From Lacrimispora xylanisolvens (GTDB lineage: Bacteria > Bacillota > Clostridia > Lachnospirales > Lachnospiraceae), in assembly GCA_017084465.1 (NCBI GenBank), contig CP070896.1, positions 3,709,501 through 3,773,500 of the forward strand: 64,000 bases of DNA, in the 5' to 3' direction. Shown here piece after piece: positions 8,952-17,086 of this stretch (positions within the stretch are counted from its first letter, which is position 1; each line of letters starts with the position of its first letter). The notes under the pieces were generated by a model. That model did not search any database and was not told the origin of the DNA. It was given only the letters and a program-made list of their open reading frames with translations. Made by a program: the position numbers and the translations under genes.

Positions 8952-9031
8952 TGCGGGTAACAGGACTTGAACCTGCACGGTCTCCCACCAGAACCTAAAT
9001 CTGGCGCGTCTGCCAATTCCGCCATACCCGC
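8952..9031 (-). tRNA. tRNA-Leu (anticodon TAG)
   Basis: Minus-strand cloverleaf: acceptor GCGGGTA/TACCCGC, anticodon stem CCAGA/TCTGG with loop TTTAGGT, long variable arm as expected for Leu, T-loop GTTCAAG. CCA is not encoded. Last gene of the tRNA operon. Confidence 0.95.
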
Positions 9032-9056
9032 TGATAGCAAACAGATCATAATAAAA

Positions 9057-9129
9057 TGAGACACCGGGGATTCGAACCCCGGACAACTTGATTAAAAGTC
9101 AAGTGCTCTACCACCTGAGCTAGTATCCC
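9057..9129 (-). tRNA. tRNA-Lys (anticodon TTT)
   Basis: Acceptor GGGATAC pairs with GTGTCTC (two G-T pairs); anticodon stem CTTGA/TCAAG with loop CTTTTAA; T-arm CCGGGGTTCGAATCCCCGG. CCA is not encoded. Confidence 0.95.
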
Positions 9130-9132
9130 ATA

Positions 9133-9204
9133 CTGGGCTAGTTGGATTTGAACCAACGAATGCAGGAGTCAAAGTCCTGTGCCTTACCGCTTGGCGATAG
9201 CCCA
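9133..9204 (-). tRNA. tRNA-Gln (anticodon TTG)
   Basis: Acceptor TGGGCTA/TAGCCCA, starting with the U-A pair usual for bacterial Gln tRNA; anticodon stem CAGGA/TCCTG with loop CTTTGAC; T-loop GTTCAAA. Three bases separate it from tRNA-Lys. Confidence 0.95.
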
Positions 9205-9244
9205 ATAACATCTCCTGATAAAAAAAAATTCCCTTTAAGGGAAA

Positions 9245-9318
9245 GGTGAGTACAGGGATTCGAACCCTGGGCCTCCAGAGCCACAATCTGGCGCGATAAC
9301 CAACTTCGCCATACCCAC
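9245..9318 (-). tRNA. tRNA-His (anticodon GTG)
   Basis: Acceptor GTGGGTA/TACTCAC with an extra G available at 9319 for the -1 position that marks tRNA-His; anticodon stem CCAGA/TCTGG with loop TTGTGGC; T-arm CAGGGTTCGAATCCCTG. Confidence 0.94.
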
Positions 9319-9355
9319 CATAAAAAGCTTCACACTGCTGGTTGACAGTGTGAAA

Positions 9356-9429
<74 letters not shown>

Positions 9430-9432
9430 AAG

Positions 9433-9503
9433 AGCGGGTGATGGGAATCGAACCCACGTATCTAGCTTGGAAGGCTAGTGTTCTACCATTGAACTACACC
9501 CGC
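9433..9503 (-). tRNA. tRNA-Gly (anticodon TCC)
   Basis: Acceptor GCGGGTG/CACCCGC; anticodon stem CTAGC/GCTAG with loop CTTCCAA; T-arm GTGGGTTCGATTCCCAT. Only three bases from tRNA-Arg. Confidence 0.95.
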
Positions 9504-9539
9504 AAGGGATTTTTGAGAATTAAATGACTTGATCTCAAG

Positions 9540-9614
9540 TCGGGGTGACAGGATTCGAACCTGCGACTTCCTGGTCCCAAACCAGGCGCTCTAGCCAAGC
9601 TGAGCCACACCCCG
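9540..9614 (-). tRNA. tRNA-Pro (anticodon TGG)
   Basis: Acceptor CGGGGTG/CACCCCG; anticodon stem CCTGG/CCAGG with loop TTTGGGA; T-arm GCAGGTTCGAATCCTGT. It is the first gene of the operon, 50 bases after the promoter. Confidence 0.95.
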
Positions 9615-9664
9615 AAGGTTTTTTGCGTCTTTGTTTTTTTCTTGTTTTCCGCAACGCAAGAGTT

Positions 9665-9693
9665 ATTATATATGATGGATATAGATTTGTCAA
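9665..9693 (-). promoter_or_regulatory. Consensus sigma-A promoter of the tRNA operon
   Basis: On the minus strand TTGACA (9693-9688), a 17-base spacer and TATAAT (9670-9665) match the housekeeping consensus in all twelve positions. It points at tRNA-Pro 50 bases away, as expected for a strong stable-RNA promoter. Confidence 0.9.
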
Positions 9694-10046
9694 CAATATT
9701 TTCAAAAAAAAATAAAAATCGAAAAAAGCTGATATTTGCGTGATTTTTTAATGGGAGAAAAGCGGGAAGAATGCCCTTAAAATGGGAGGAACCGGCAGGT
9801 ACATAAATGTTCCTGCCGGTTTGAGTATGAAAAATAAAAAGTCAATGTTAAAAGGGTGGGGTTCCTTTACAAATATCAGTATACCCTGGAATTATGACAT
9901 AAGTTTGACCAGTCGATAAAGATTTCATAAAAAAACTAAAAGAATTCTAAGTAATGTTTGAAAAAACAGAAAGTTTTTGTAATGCTTCTTATGATATAAT
10001 TGTTACAGACAGTAGAACAGGAAAAACGAAAGAGAAAGGGGCACTT
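9694..10046. other. Intergenic region with a stem-loop
   Basis: Between the tRNA promoter and the alkyltransferase gene I see no coding frame. A strong hairpin at 9790-9822 (AACCGGCAGG-t-ACAT against ATGT-t-CCTGCCGGTT, 2-base loop) stands alone. Only TTT follows it, so it may be a weak terminator of an unseen transcript. The rest is AT-rich; a TATAAT-like box near 9998 could serve the next gene. Confidence 0.45.
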
Positions 10047-10524
10047 ATGAAATACTGGGATATTTTTGAGAGTGAACTGGTGGGTCCTATTCAGATAATA
10101 TGTGATGAGGAAGGGATATTAGGTTTGGAATTTGGGAGTGAAGCTCCAAAAGAGGGGCTAAAAAAGTCCACAGATCTGATTAAGAAGACGGTTCTTCAGC
10201 TGAACGAGTATTTAATAGGAGAAAGAACAGAATTTGATCTTCCGTTAAAGCCTGAGGGAACAGCATTTCAAGGTATGGGAGGCACTTTGCACCATTCCTT
10301 ACGGACAGACAAGAAGCTATAAAGAGATTGCCGTGCAGATTGGTAATGAAAAGGCCTGCCGTGCAGTGGGAATGGCAAATAACCGCAACCCCATTTCCAT
10401 AATCATCCCCTGTCACCGTGTAATTGGTGCAGACAAAAGCCTTGTGGGATATGGGGGAGGACTGAATATTAAAGTGAAATTATTGAATCTGGAGAGTTCT
10501 GGTGTCATCTGGGAAAATTATTAA
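10047..10524 (+). CDS. ogt: Methylated-DNA--protein-cysteine methyltransferase (frameshifted)
   Basis: O6-alkylguanine-DNA alkyltransferase moves the methyl group from damaged guanine to its own Cys. The active site is plain: IIPCHRVIGADKSLVGYGGG near the C-terminus, preceded by the DNA-binding helix (YKEIAVQIGNEKACRAVG). The N-terminal half starts at ATG 10047 after AAAGGGG. The two halves are in different frames; dropping one base around 10265-10275 restores the usual VWEALCTIPYGQTRSYKEIA sequence. Total length about 158 residues is normal for the single-domain enzyme. The gene stands alone between the tRNA region and a lipoprotein gene. Confidence 0.9.
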
Positions 10525-10633
10525 GATTTCATTGTGATTCTTTCGGTTCGTTTAAAATGCTATACTTTCAGGACTGTTCATGTTATAATCCTCCACGTCA
10601 CCAGAAAAGAATTTTATGATGAGGAGTGATTCT

Positions 10634-11349
10634 ATGAGAAAAAATAAGATCTTAGCAGGAATTTTAATTGCGATGACAGTGATGATGACAGCGACAGCCT
10701 GCGGAAAGAATAATACTAAAGCGGAATCGACGCAGGAAACCAAGCAGCAGGCAGAAGCATCCACGGAGGCAACCACAGCGGTGAACGCAGAAGTGGCTTC
10801 TTCTGGAGAGGAAACATCAGAAGGTGAAGAGACATCGGAAGAAGAGGAAACAAAAGAAACACAGCCGATTACAGCCAATGATGCAGGAGATATTAAAGAA
10901 GGCTTATTTACTTCCAAATCTGGCAAATATCAGATTATGCCGCCAAAAGGCTGGTCACTGGACGAAGACGGAGACGAGAGCGTGGTAGCGATTTCTTCAC
11001 CTAACGGCGAAGATTACCTGGAAGTTACTTATGTACAGGGTGATGATGCAGATGGAGCCAGGGGGAAGTTTATCCGGCTACCATGGATGAATATAAGAAG
11101 TTAATCAGCCGTGGTGAGGATATGGAATTTGTCCGTTATGATGTTAAAAACGGCAGTGACGGCAGCCAGACCTTCCGTTATGCACTCCGGTATAAGACAC
11201 CTCAGGATGGAGTTCGTTATTATGCCATCTCCGGTTCTTATAATGCAGCTACAAAAACCTATATCAGCGCAGCAGGAACCATTGGTTCCACTGACAGCGG
11301 TGTAGAAGGACAGATCGAAGCTGCTCTGGATTCTCTTAAACTAAAATAG
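10634..11349 (+). CDS. Putative secreted lipoprotein of unknown function (frameshifted)
   Basis: The protein begins with a short basic stretch and hydrophobic segment (ILAGILIAMTVMMTATAC), a lipoprotein signal with the likely modified Cys at residue 24. A long Thr/Glu/Ala-rich linker (residues 28-80) follows, then a compact C-terminal domain (YQIMPPKGWSLDEDGDESVV; YALRYKTPQDGVRYYAISGS). The linker is the unstructured tether usual in cell-surface lipoproteins. Adding one G to the G5 run at 11061-11065 joins the two frames as ADGARGEVYPATMDEYKKL, about 239 residues. I recognise no catalytic motif. The start at 10634 is preceded by GAGGAGTGA. Confidence 0.65.
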
Positions 11350-11370
11350 AAATAATAATAATTGAATGAA

Positions 11371-11416
11371 AGCAGGGGCAGTAACCAGTTCAACATGGTT
11401 ATCGCCCCTGCTTTTA
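11371..11416. terminator. Bidirectional terminator between lipoprotein gene and ABC operon
   Basis: GCAGGGGC-agt-AACC pairs with GGTT-atc-GCCCCTGC, followed by TTTT on the plus strand. It ends the lipoprotein gene and overlaps the last codons of the minus-strand ATPase gene, ending that operon too. Confidence 0.75.
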
Positions 11417-11998
11417 TAAGTGGATCTTTATTCCGTTTAACAGCTTAACATCCTCTTCCTGATGTGTACTGATTAAAACAAGCTTTCCTGCCGATTGCTC
11501 TTTTATATAGGTTATCACCTGTTGTTTTGTCTCTTCATCAAGGCCCGTAAACGGTTCATCCATGATTACCATATCAAAAGGTACCGTCAGAGCCCGTATT
11601 ATGGCCACACGACGCTTCATTCCACCACTTAAGGTTGATGCCGGACGGTCAAGAGATTCTTCAGGCAGGAGCCGTTTAAGGGCTTCCCTGGCCTTCCTTT
11701 TATTATTCCCCGAAGAGGAAGGCATTACCATGGTTATATTCTCTACTGCAGTAAACGCTTCGCAGAGCCGGTTTTCCTGAAATACGGCTGAAATTCGTTT
11801 TTTATTAAGACCGTTTACCTCTCCTGAATTCGCTGAAACAAGACCCAGCAGTATATGAAACAATGTGGTTTTCCCTGATCCGGATGGCCCCATGAGGCAG
11901 TAAATATTACCCGATACCAGATGAAGATTGACATGGTCAAGTACGATGTGTCCGTCAAAGGACTTGCAAAGCTTTCTGATTACAAGTTCCATATTCAT
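11414..11998 (-). CDS. ABC transporter ATPase subunit (SsuB/TauB/ThiZ type)
   Basis: A 194-residue ATPase with Walker A GPSGSGKTTL (about residue 36), Q-loop near AVFQENRL, signature LSGGMKRRVAIIRAL, Walker B MVIMDEPFTGLDEE and the H-loop STHQEE. The short form is typical of the nitrate/sulfonate/thiamine-precursor branch of ABC importers. The start at ATG 11998 follows AAAGGAGG, and its ATGA overlaps the permease stop, showing translational coupling. It powers the permease and binding protein encoded just upstream. The ligand cannot be read from the ATPase. Confidence 0.9.
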   Translation of the reverse strand: MNMELVIRKLCKSFDGHIVLDHVNLHLVSGNIYCLMGPSGSGKTTLFHILLGLVSANSGEVNGLNKKRISAVFQENRLCEAFTAVENITMVMPSSSGNNKRKAREALKRLLPEESLDRPASTLSGGMKRRVAIIRALTVPFDMVIMDEPFTGLDEETKQQVITYIKEQSAGKLVLISTHQEEDVKLLNGIKIHL

Positions 11999-12766
11999 CC
12001 GACCTCCTTTTTTTGTCTGATACCGGGAGATGCCAGGCTTAAAAGCCACAGGAAGAAGGATTCAAAAAGCGCGCTGAGCAGGATTATCACCAGTGTCCAT
12101 GCAAATAAATCAGCAGTACTTAAATAAATCTTGGATAGATAAAGCTTTTCACCGATTGAATGGAGAGGAACGCCGATTACCTCTGCGGCAATTCCTGATT
12201 TCCAGCTCATACCCAGCGCAACCCGGCAGCCACTTGCCAGATAGGGAAGCAGCGCCGGACGATAAAGATAAAAAAACCTTTTTTGCCTCTGACATCTGGA
12301 AAACATCGGCCATTTGAAGCAGTTGCAGGTCCGTACTTTTGATTCCTGCAATGGTCTGTATATAGATTATGGGAAATACAACAAGAAACCCGATAATCAC
12401 AGAGAGATTTTCAGATCCTGCCCAGATTAATGCCAGTATAACAAAGGAGGCAACGGGAACGGACTTTATCAGTGCCATAAGAGGCGACAGAAAATCTCCG
12501 ATGAGGGGATATTGGCAGGCAGTTGTTCCGGCTAAAATCCCGGCTGCAAAAGCAGAAAGAAATCCAAGACTGATTTTTCCAAAAGAAAAAACCGATGGTT
12601 TTCCAAAAGTCTGCCAGCCGGATCTGATTGAATAATGCCAATATGACGTCCAAAGGCCCAACCAGTATTATGCTGTTGTGGACTACCGTACTGGCAGCCT
12701 GCCATATCAAAAGCCAGAATAGGATAATTCCGGCTTTTTTTTAAAGCGGAGAATGCCTGCATTCAT
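11995..12766 (-). CDS. ABC transporter permease (SsuC/ThiX type), three frameshifts
   Basis: After restoring frame the 256-residue protein has about six membrane segments and the permease EAA-like loop (FQMSEAKKVFYLYRPALLPYLASG), which contacts the ATPase. Three single-base shifts break it: T8 at 12735-12742, A6 at 12586-12591 and A7 at 12270-12276 (plus-strand coordinates). Each is repaired by one base and gives unbroken sequence, for example RFKKKAGIILFWLLIWQ and TIGFSFGKISLGFL. The start at 12766 has AAGGAGAT upstream. It lies between the binding protein (21-base gap) and the ATPase (4-base overlap), completing a three-gene importer. Confidence 0.85.
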
Positions 12767-12787
12767 AATCGGATCTCCTTAATCGGG

Positions 12788-13867
12788 CTACTGATGCATA
12801 TAATAGAAGTCATCACCAGGCAGTGCGCCTCCAACTGTCTGAGGTTCCATTTCATAAAGAACATTTAAATAACCGCTTAAAAGGGACTTCATTTTTTCAC
12901 CGTCTACATAGGTAATGCTGCAGTAAGGAATTGCTTTTTCTGCAACAGGTGCTTTTTCAATAATTCCAGCAGCAGCCACTAATGCAGCAGCCTCACTTAC
13001 ATTATTATTAGCAAATTCTGCAGATTCCTTGTGATCTGCTAGAAATTGATCAACGGCTTCTTTATGATCCTTTAAAACTTCATTTCTGCAGACGGTAACG
13101 CCAGTTACCAGACTTCCGCTGCCTTCTTTTGCAGCCGAATCCCACTCTTTGTTTAAATCAAGAACCATTTTCAGCTGATCGTTCTGAGCCATAGCTGCTA
13201 TCACAAATGGCTGGGGAAGAAGACCTACTGCATCTGGTTTTTCTTTTAATACAGCGGCTACTTCCGCTGCTTCTGATTTATATTCCAGTTTTACATCATC
13301 AGCAGTCAGCCCGTTTGCCTTCAGGACATAATTTAAGGCATAATCAGGAGTGGTTCCTTTTCCTGTTAAATAAACAGTTTTTCCTTTTAAATCCGCTGTA
13401 GTATGAATGGAATCATCCGAAGATACCGCATAAAGAACGCCCATGGTATTGATGTCAAGAACGGTCACATTATGTTTTGTTTTTGTGTATAGAATAGATG
13501 ACATATTGGCAGGGATCAGTGCAACATCCAGTTCTCCGCTCACTATTTTACCAAGAAGCTCATCGGCTGCAGTCACCATGGTAAATTCATAGGAATTCCC
13601 GGTTTCTCCTTTTTTTGCCTTGTCCATCAGCTTTACCAGTCCCATGGAAGTAGGACCCTTTAAAGAGCCGATCTTTAAGGTGTAGGAGTCTTTTGAACCC
13701 TCTGATTTTGTTGTTTCTGGTGCTTTGGTGGTTTCTGGTGCCGCTGTAGTCTGGGCCGCAGATGTGCTTTCCGGTGCAGGAGTGGTAGTCTGTGGACTGC
13801 TTTTAGCACAGCCGGTTAATACAACGGCTGTCATAGCAAGTGCTGCAAGTGCTGATAAAACTTTCAT
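12788..13867 (-). CDS. ABC transporter substrate-binding lipoprotein (NMT1/SsuA-like)
   Basis: A 359-residue lipoprotein: signal segment ALAALAMTAVVLTGC with a clean VLTGC lipobox, a Thr/Ala/Pro/Ser-rich tether, then a two-lobed type II binding domain. The latter opens with LKIGSLKGPTSMGLVKLMDK and includes GELDVALIPANMSSILY and GKTVYLTGKGTTPDYALNY. This fold binds small molecules such as sulfonates, nitrate, pyrimidines or thiamine precursors; no residue fixes which. ATG 13867 is preferred because AGTGAGGA is upstream, though a GTG four codons earlier is in frame. A strong promoter and a structured leader with terminator precede the gene, so uptake is probably controlled by a metabolite-sensing RNA. 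Confidence 0.85.
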   Translation of the reverse strand: MKVLSALAALAMTAVVLTGCAKSSPQTTTPAPESTSAAQTTAAPETTKAPETTKSEGSKDSYTLKIGSLKGPTSMGLVKLMDKAKKGETGNSYEFTMVTAADELLGKIVSGELDVALIPANMSSILYTKTKHNVTVLDINTMGVLYAVSSDDSIHTTADLKGKTVYLTGKGTTPDYALNYVLKANGLTADDVKLEYKSEAAEVAAVLKEKPDAVGLLPQPFVIAAMAQNDQLKMVLDLNKEWDSAAKEGSGSLVTGVTVCRNEVLKDHKEAVDQFLADHKESAEFANNNVSEAAALVAAAGIIEKAPVAEKAIPYCSITYVDGEKMKSLLSGYLNVLYEMEPQTVGGALPGDDFYYMHQ

Positions 13868-13923
13868 AATAATCCTCACTTTCTGTCCGTACCATTTAAT
13901 ATTGGTTTTTATGCAAACGGATG

Positions 13924-13948
13924 AAAAAAACCACGCCGACAGGCATGG
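13924..13948 (-). terminator. Intrinsic terminator inside the leader of the ABC operon
   Basis: On the minus strand CCATGCC-tgtc-GGCGTGG followed by TTTTTTT is a textbook terminator. On the plus strand the stem has an A-C mismatch, so it is built for minus-strand RNA. It lies about 57 bases before the binding-protein start and about 65 bases after the predicted transcription start, so transcription must pass it to express the importer. Confidence 0.85.
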
Positions 13949-14012
13949 GATTTCCGGTTTGACGTATTCTCCTCGCCTTCTCCGTCAGGTGTTCCTTTCG
14001 GGTTAGTACGAA
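13949..14012 (-). ncRNA. Structured 5' leader, candidate riboswitch of unassigned class
   Basis: The leader begins just after the promoter at 14020-14049. It contains CC-cgaaa-GG, then TGACG and CGTCA (5 bp) enclosing a purine-rich loop with GGAGAAGGCGAGGAGAATA, then AAACCGGAAATCCC running straight into the terminator stem. A compact conserved-looking purine-rich domain abutting a terminator is the layout of a transcription-attenuating riboswitch. It does not match the TPP, guanidine-I, purine or SAM consensus that I know. The HMP-PP (thiS) class, whose aptamer is embedded in the terminator, is one candidate given the transporter type, but this is a guess. Confidence 0.45.
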
Positions 14013-14019
14013 CAGGTAA

Positions 14020-14049
14020 AGTATACCATTTTACTGTCTTGTTTGTCAA
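14020..14049 (-). promoter_or_regulatory. Sigma-A-type promoter of the ABC importer operon
   Basis: Minus strand TTGACA (14049-14044), 18-base spacer, TATACT (14025-14020). Transcription would start near 14012 and run directly into the structured leader. Confidence 0.8.
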
Positions 14050-14139
14050 AATATTATGCAGAATCTCATGGAAATGTGTTATACTTGTAACACCTGGAGA
14101 GCGTGACTCTGTCAGGATTGTGAAAGGAGAAAAAACAAT

Positions 14140-14967
14140 ATGAATGATGTATATGAGAAGCTTTTAAGCTGTTTAAAAAGTGTAAGGGAGAAAACTGATT
14201 TTGTTCCCGAGGTTGCCCTTATTCTTGGTTCCGGACTTGGGGAATATGCGGAGGAGATTGAAGTAGCTGCCACCATAGATTATAAAGACATTGAGGGATT
14301 TCCGGTTTCAACCGTAGCGGGTCATAAAGGAAGATTCATCTTTGGTTATGTAAACAAAGTTCCAGTAGTCATTATGCAGGGACGGGTTCATTTTTATGAA
14401 GGATATCCTATGACGGATGTAGTTCTCCCAACAAGACTTATGGGACTTATGGGTGCAAAGACTTTATTTTTGACCAATGCCAGCGGTGGCGTGAACAAGG
14501 AATTCAAACCTGGCGATTTCATGCTTCTTAAGGATCACATTGCCACATTTGTTCCTTCTCCGCTCATTGGAACCAACATTGGGGAGCTGGGAACCAGATT
14601 CCCGGATATGAGCGATATTTACCGCAAAGAGCTGAGATCGGTAATTAAAGAAGCGGCAAAGGAAGAGGGAATTGAACTGCAGGAGGGAATTTATCTGCAG
14701 CTGACAGGACCGGCCTATGAATCTCCTGCAGAAGTGCAGATGTGCCGGATACTGGGAGCGGATGCAGTTGGAATGAGTACAGCCTGTGAGGCACTTGCTG
14801 CCAACCATATGGGTATGAAGGTTTGCGGCATTTCCTGTATCACCAATATGGCATGCGGTATTATTGACCAGCCTTTAAGCCATGCAGAAGTTCAGGAGAC
14901 TGCAGACAGGGTAGCACCGCTGTTTAAAAAAGCTGATTACGGCATCCATTACGAAGCTTGCCGGTAA
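14140..14967 (+). CDS. punA: Purine nucleoside phosphorylase (trimeric type)
   Basis: Splits inosine/guanosine (and deoxy forms) with phosphate into base and ribose 1-phosphate in the cytoplasm. The 275-residue length and motifs are those of trimeric PNP: ILGSGLGEYAE phosphate loop near residue 30, VAGHKGRFIFG, MQGRVHFYEGYP, LFLTNASGGVN, LTGPAYESPAE and MSTACEALAANHMG, with the base-binding Asn in ITNMACG. AAAGGAG stands upstream of ATG 14140. The adenine deaminase gene follows after 19 bases, so the pair forms a purine salvage operon. Confidence 0.95.
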   Translation: MNDVYEKLLSCLKSVREKTDFVPEVALILGSGLGEYAEEIEVAATIDYKDIEGFPVSTVAGHKGRFIFGYVNKVPVVIMQGRVHFYEGYPMTDVVLPTRLMGLMGAKTLFLTNASGGVNKEFKPGDFMLLKDHIATFVPSPLIGTNIGELGTRFPDMSDIYRKELRSVIKEAAKEEGIELQEGIYLQLTGPAYESPAEVQMCRILGADAVGMSTACEALAANHMGMKVCGISCITNMACGIIDQPLSHAEVQETADRVAPLFKKADYGIHYEACR

Positions 14968-14986
14968 ATAAAGGAGGAAGGGGCCT

Positions 14987-16758
14987 ATGGATCGTATGCT
15001 GGCGGAACGGATATTTGCTGCGTCAGGGAGAAAAAAGCCATCTCTGGTATTGAAAAATGCCAGGATGGTGAATGTATTTACTTCAGAGCTGGAAGATGGT
15101 GATATTGCCATTGAGGGCGGATATATTGTGGGGATCGGCTTTTATGAGGGGGAAACAGAGGTGGATGTAGGCGGCCAGGTGGTGTGCCCCGGTCTGATTG
15201 ACGGACATATCCATTTGGAGAGTTCCATGCTCTCCCCTGAAGAATTTGCGAAAACCGTAATTCCGCATGGTACTTCAGCAGTCATTACGGACCCCCACGA
15301 GATTGCCAATGTGGCAGGAACAGAAGGGATCAGATTTATGATGGAGCGCTCCAGGAATCTTGATTTGGATGTGTACTTCATGCTTCCTTCCTGTGTTCCG
15401 GCAGCAAAGCTTGATGAGTCCGGAGCTGTTTTAACAGCAGATGATCTGGCCCCCTTTTATCAGGAAAAATATGTGCTTGGACTTGCAGAGCTGATGGATT
15501 CCCATGGAACCATACAGGCAGATCCGGGTATTATGAGTAAAATAATGAGTGCCGCAAAACATGGCCGGCTCATCGATGGACACGGTCCCCTTCTTTCCGG
15601 CAGGCAGTTGAATGCTTATATCACGGCTGGTGTTGGGTCGGATCATGAGTGCTCCTGCATGGAAGAAGCAGTGGAAAAGATAAAACGTGGACAGTGGGTG
15701 ATGATACGGGAAGGAACTGCGGCCAGGAACTTAAAGGCCCTCCTTCCTCTGTTTGAGGAGCCATATTATCACCGCTGTATGCTGGTGACCGATGACAGGC
15801 ACCCTGGAGAGCTATCCAGGCTTGGCCATATGGATTATATTATCAGAAAGGCGATCAGGCTGGGAGCTGATCCGGTGCGTGCCGTGATCATGGCCTCTTA
15901 TCAGGCTGCCCGGTATTTCAGACTCAATGAGACAGGAGCCATTGCACCCGGTTATCAGGCGAATCTCATTGTTGTTTCTGATCTTAAGGAGTTTACAGTC
16001 AGTAAGGTTTACCGAAAAGGAATTCTGGTGGCAGAAGATGGAAGGCTGGTACAATCTCCAGAGGCTGGAACAAATGCCCACAGACAGATACCGGATAAAG
16101 TGGGTAACTCCTTCCGGTTAAAAGAGATTGTGTCAGAAGACTTTGTTATGAAGGAAGAGGGAGATACCATACGGGTTTTATGTTTAACTCCCGGAGAACT
16201 GACCACAAAAGAGAAACTTGTGCCATGGACTGAAAACTGAGGGCTGACCCGGATGCTCTTACTGCCTTGGATATTGTAAAGATGGCAGTATTGGAGCGGC
16301 ATCAGAATACCGGACATACAGGCCTTGGTTTCCTTGGCGGATACGGACTAAAACGGGGGGCTGTGGCGACCAGTATTGCCCATGATTCCCATAATCTGAT
16401 CATAGCAGGGACAAATGACCGGGATATGGCGCTTGCAGGGAATACAGTGAGGAAAAACCAGGGTGGCATTGCGGTTGTGGCGGACGGAGTGGTTCTTTCA
16501 GAGCTGGCTCTTCCCATCGGTGGACTTATGAGCCCGGAGTCCGCAATATGGGTAGACCAGCGGCTGGAAAGGCTGAAGGAACATGCGCACCAGCTTGGTA
16601 TTGGAACGGGAATCGACCCTTTTATGACCCTTGCATTTGCCAGTCTTCCAGTTATTCCCATGCTGCGGTTAAATACCTGCGGTCTGATTGACGTACAACG
16701 GCAGGAAGTTGTAAAAACTATATTTTTCAGTACTTCAAAAAATACATATAATCAGTAA
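14987..16758 (+). CDS. ade: Adenine deaminase (frameshifted)
   Basis: Converts adenine to hypoxanthine and ammonia. The N-terminal amidohydrolase barrel carries the metal motif DGHIHLESSML (about residue 70), TDPHEIANVAG, and DGHGPLLSG, VTDDRHPGELSRLGHMD further on. The C-terminal domain (NTGHTGLGFLGGYGLKRGAVA; GTNDRDMALAGN) is characteristic of AdeC-type enzymes. The halves are in different frames; adding one A to AAAA at 16233-16236 links them as VPWTEKLRADPDALTALDIVK, about 590 residues, the usual size. It starts behind AAGGAGGAAGGGG. With PNP it channels purines to hypoxanthine. Confidence 0.93.
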
Positions 16759-16765
16759 ATAAGTA

Positions 16766-16794
16766 TTGATATAAATATAACAATATGCGATAAT
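16766..16794 (+). promoter_or_regulatory. Promoter of the hydrogenase-regulatory operon
   Basis: TTGATA (16766-16771), 17-base spacer, GATAAT (16789-16794): one -35 and one -10 mismatch to consensus. It lies 50 bases upstream of the thioredoxin-like ferredoxin gene and right after the adenine deaminase stop. Confidence 0.7.
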
Positions 16795-16844
16795 GGTCGA
16801 AAAGACAGTTCTTGCAGGGGATTTATTTCGGAGGGAGAATATTC

Positions 16845-17084
16845 ATGAGAGTAACAATATGCATAGGAAGTGCATGTCATTTAAAAGGATCCAGAGAGAT
16901 CATAGCCCAACTTCAGAATCTGGTGAGAGAGAAGCATTTGGAGGAGCAGGTGGATTTAAATGGTTCTTTTTGCAGCGGAAATTGTGTCAACGGAGTCTGC
17001 GTAACGGTTGACGGTCAGATCTATTCATTAAAACCGGAAGATACAAAGGAGTTTTTTGATAAAGAAATTCTGGGGAGGCTTTAA
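16845..17084 (+). CDS. Thioredoxin-fold [2Fe-2S] ferredoxin (NuoE/HydC C-terminal type)
   Basis: A 79-residue protein starting at 16845 behind GGAGGGAG. It has four Cys ligands in the thioredoxin-like ferredoxin spacing: CIGSAC near the N-terminus and CSGNCVNGVC in the middle. It therefore carries a single [2Fe-2S] cluster and would hand electrons to, or receive them from, the hydrogenase-like protein whose gene begins two bases after its stop. Such small ferredoxins are the standard first gene next to group C [FeFe]-hydrogenases in Clostridia (from memory of those loci). Confidence 0.85.
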   Translation: MRVTICIGSACHLKGSREIIAQLQNLVREKHLEEQVDLNGSFCSGNCVNGVCVTVDGQIYSLKPEDTKEFFDKEILGRL

Positions 17085-17086
17085 TC

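Noticed and set aside
9790..9822. Terminator after an unseen gene
   Set aside because: The stem is strong but only TTT follows and no reading frame ends nearby.
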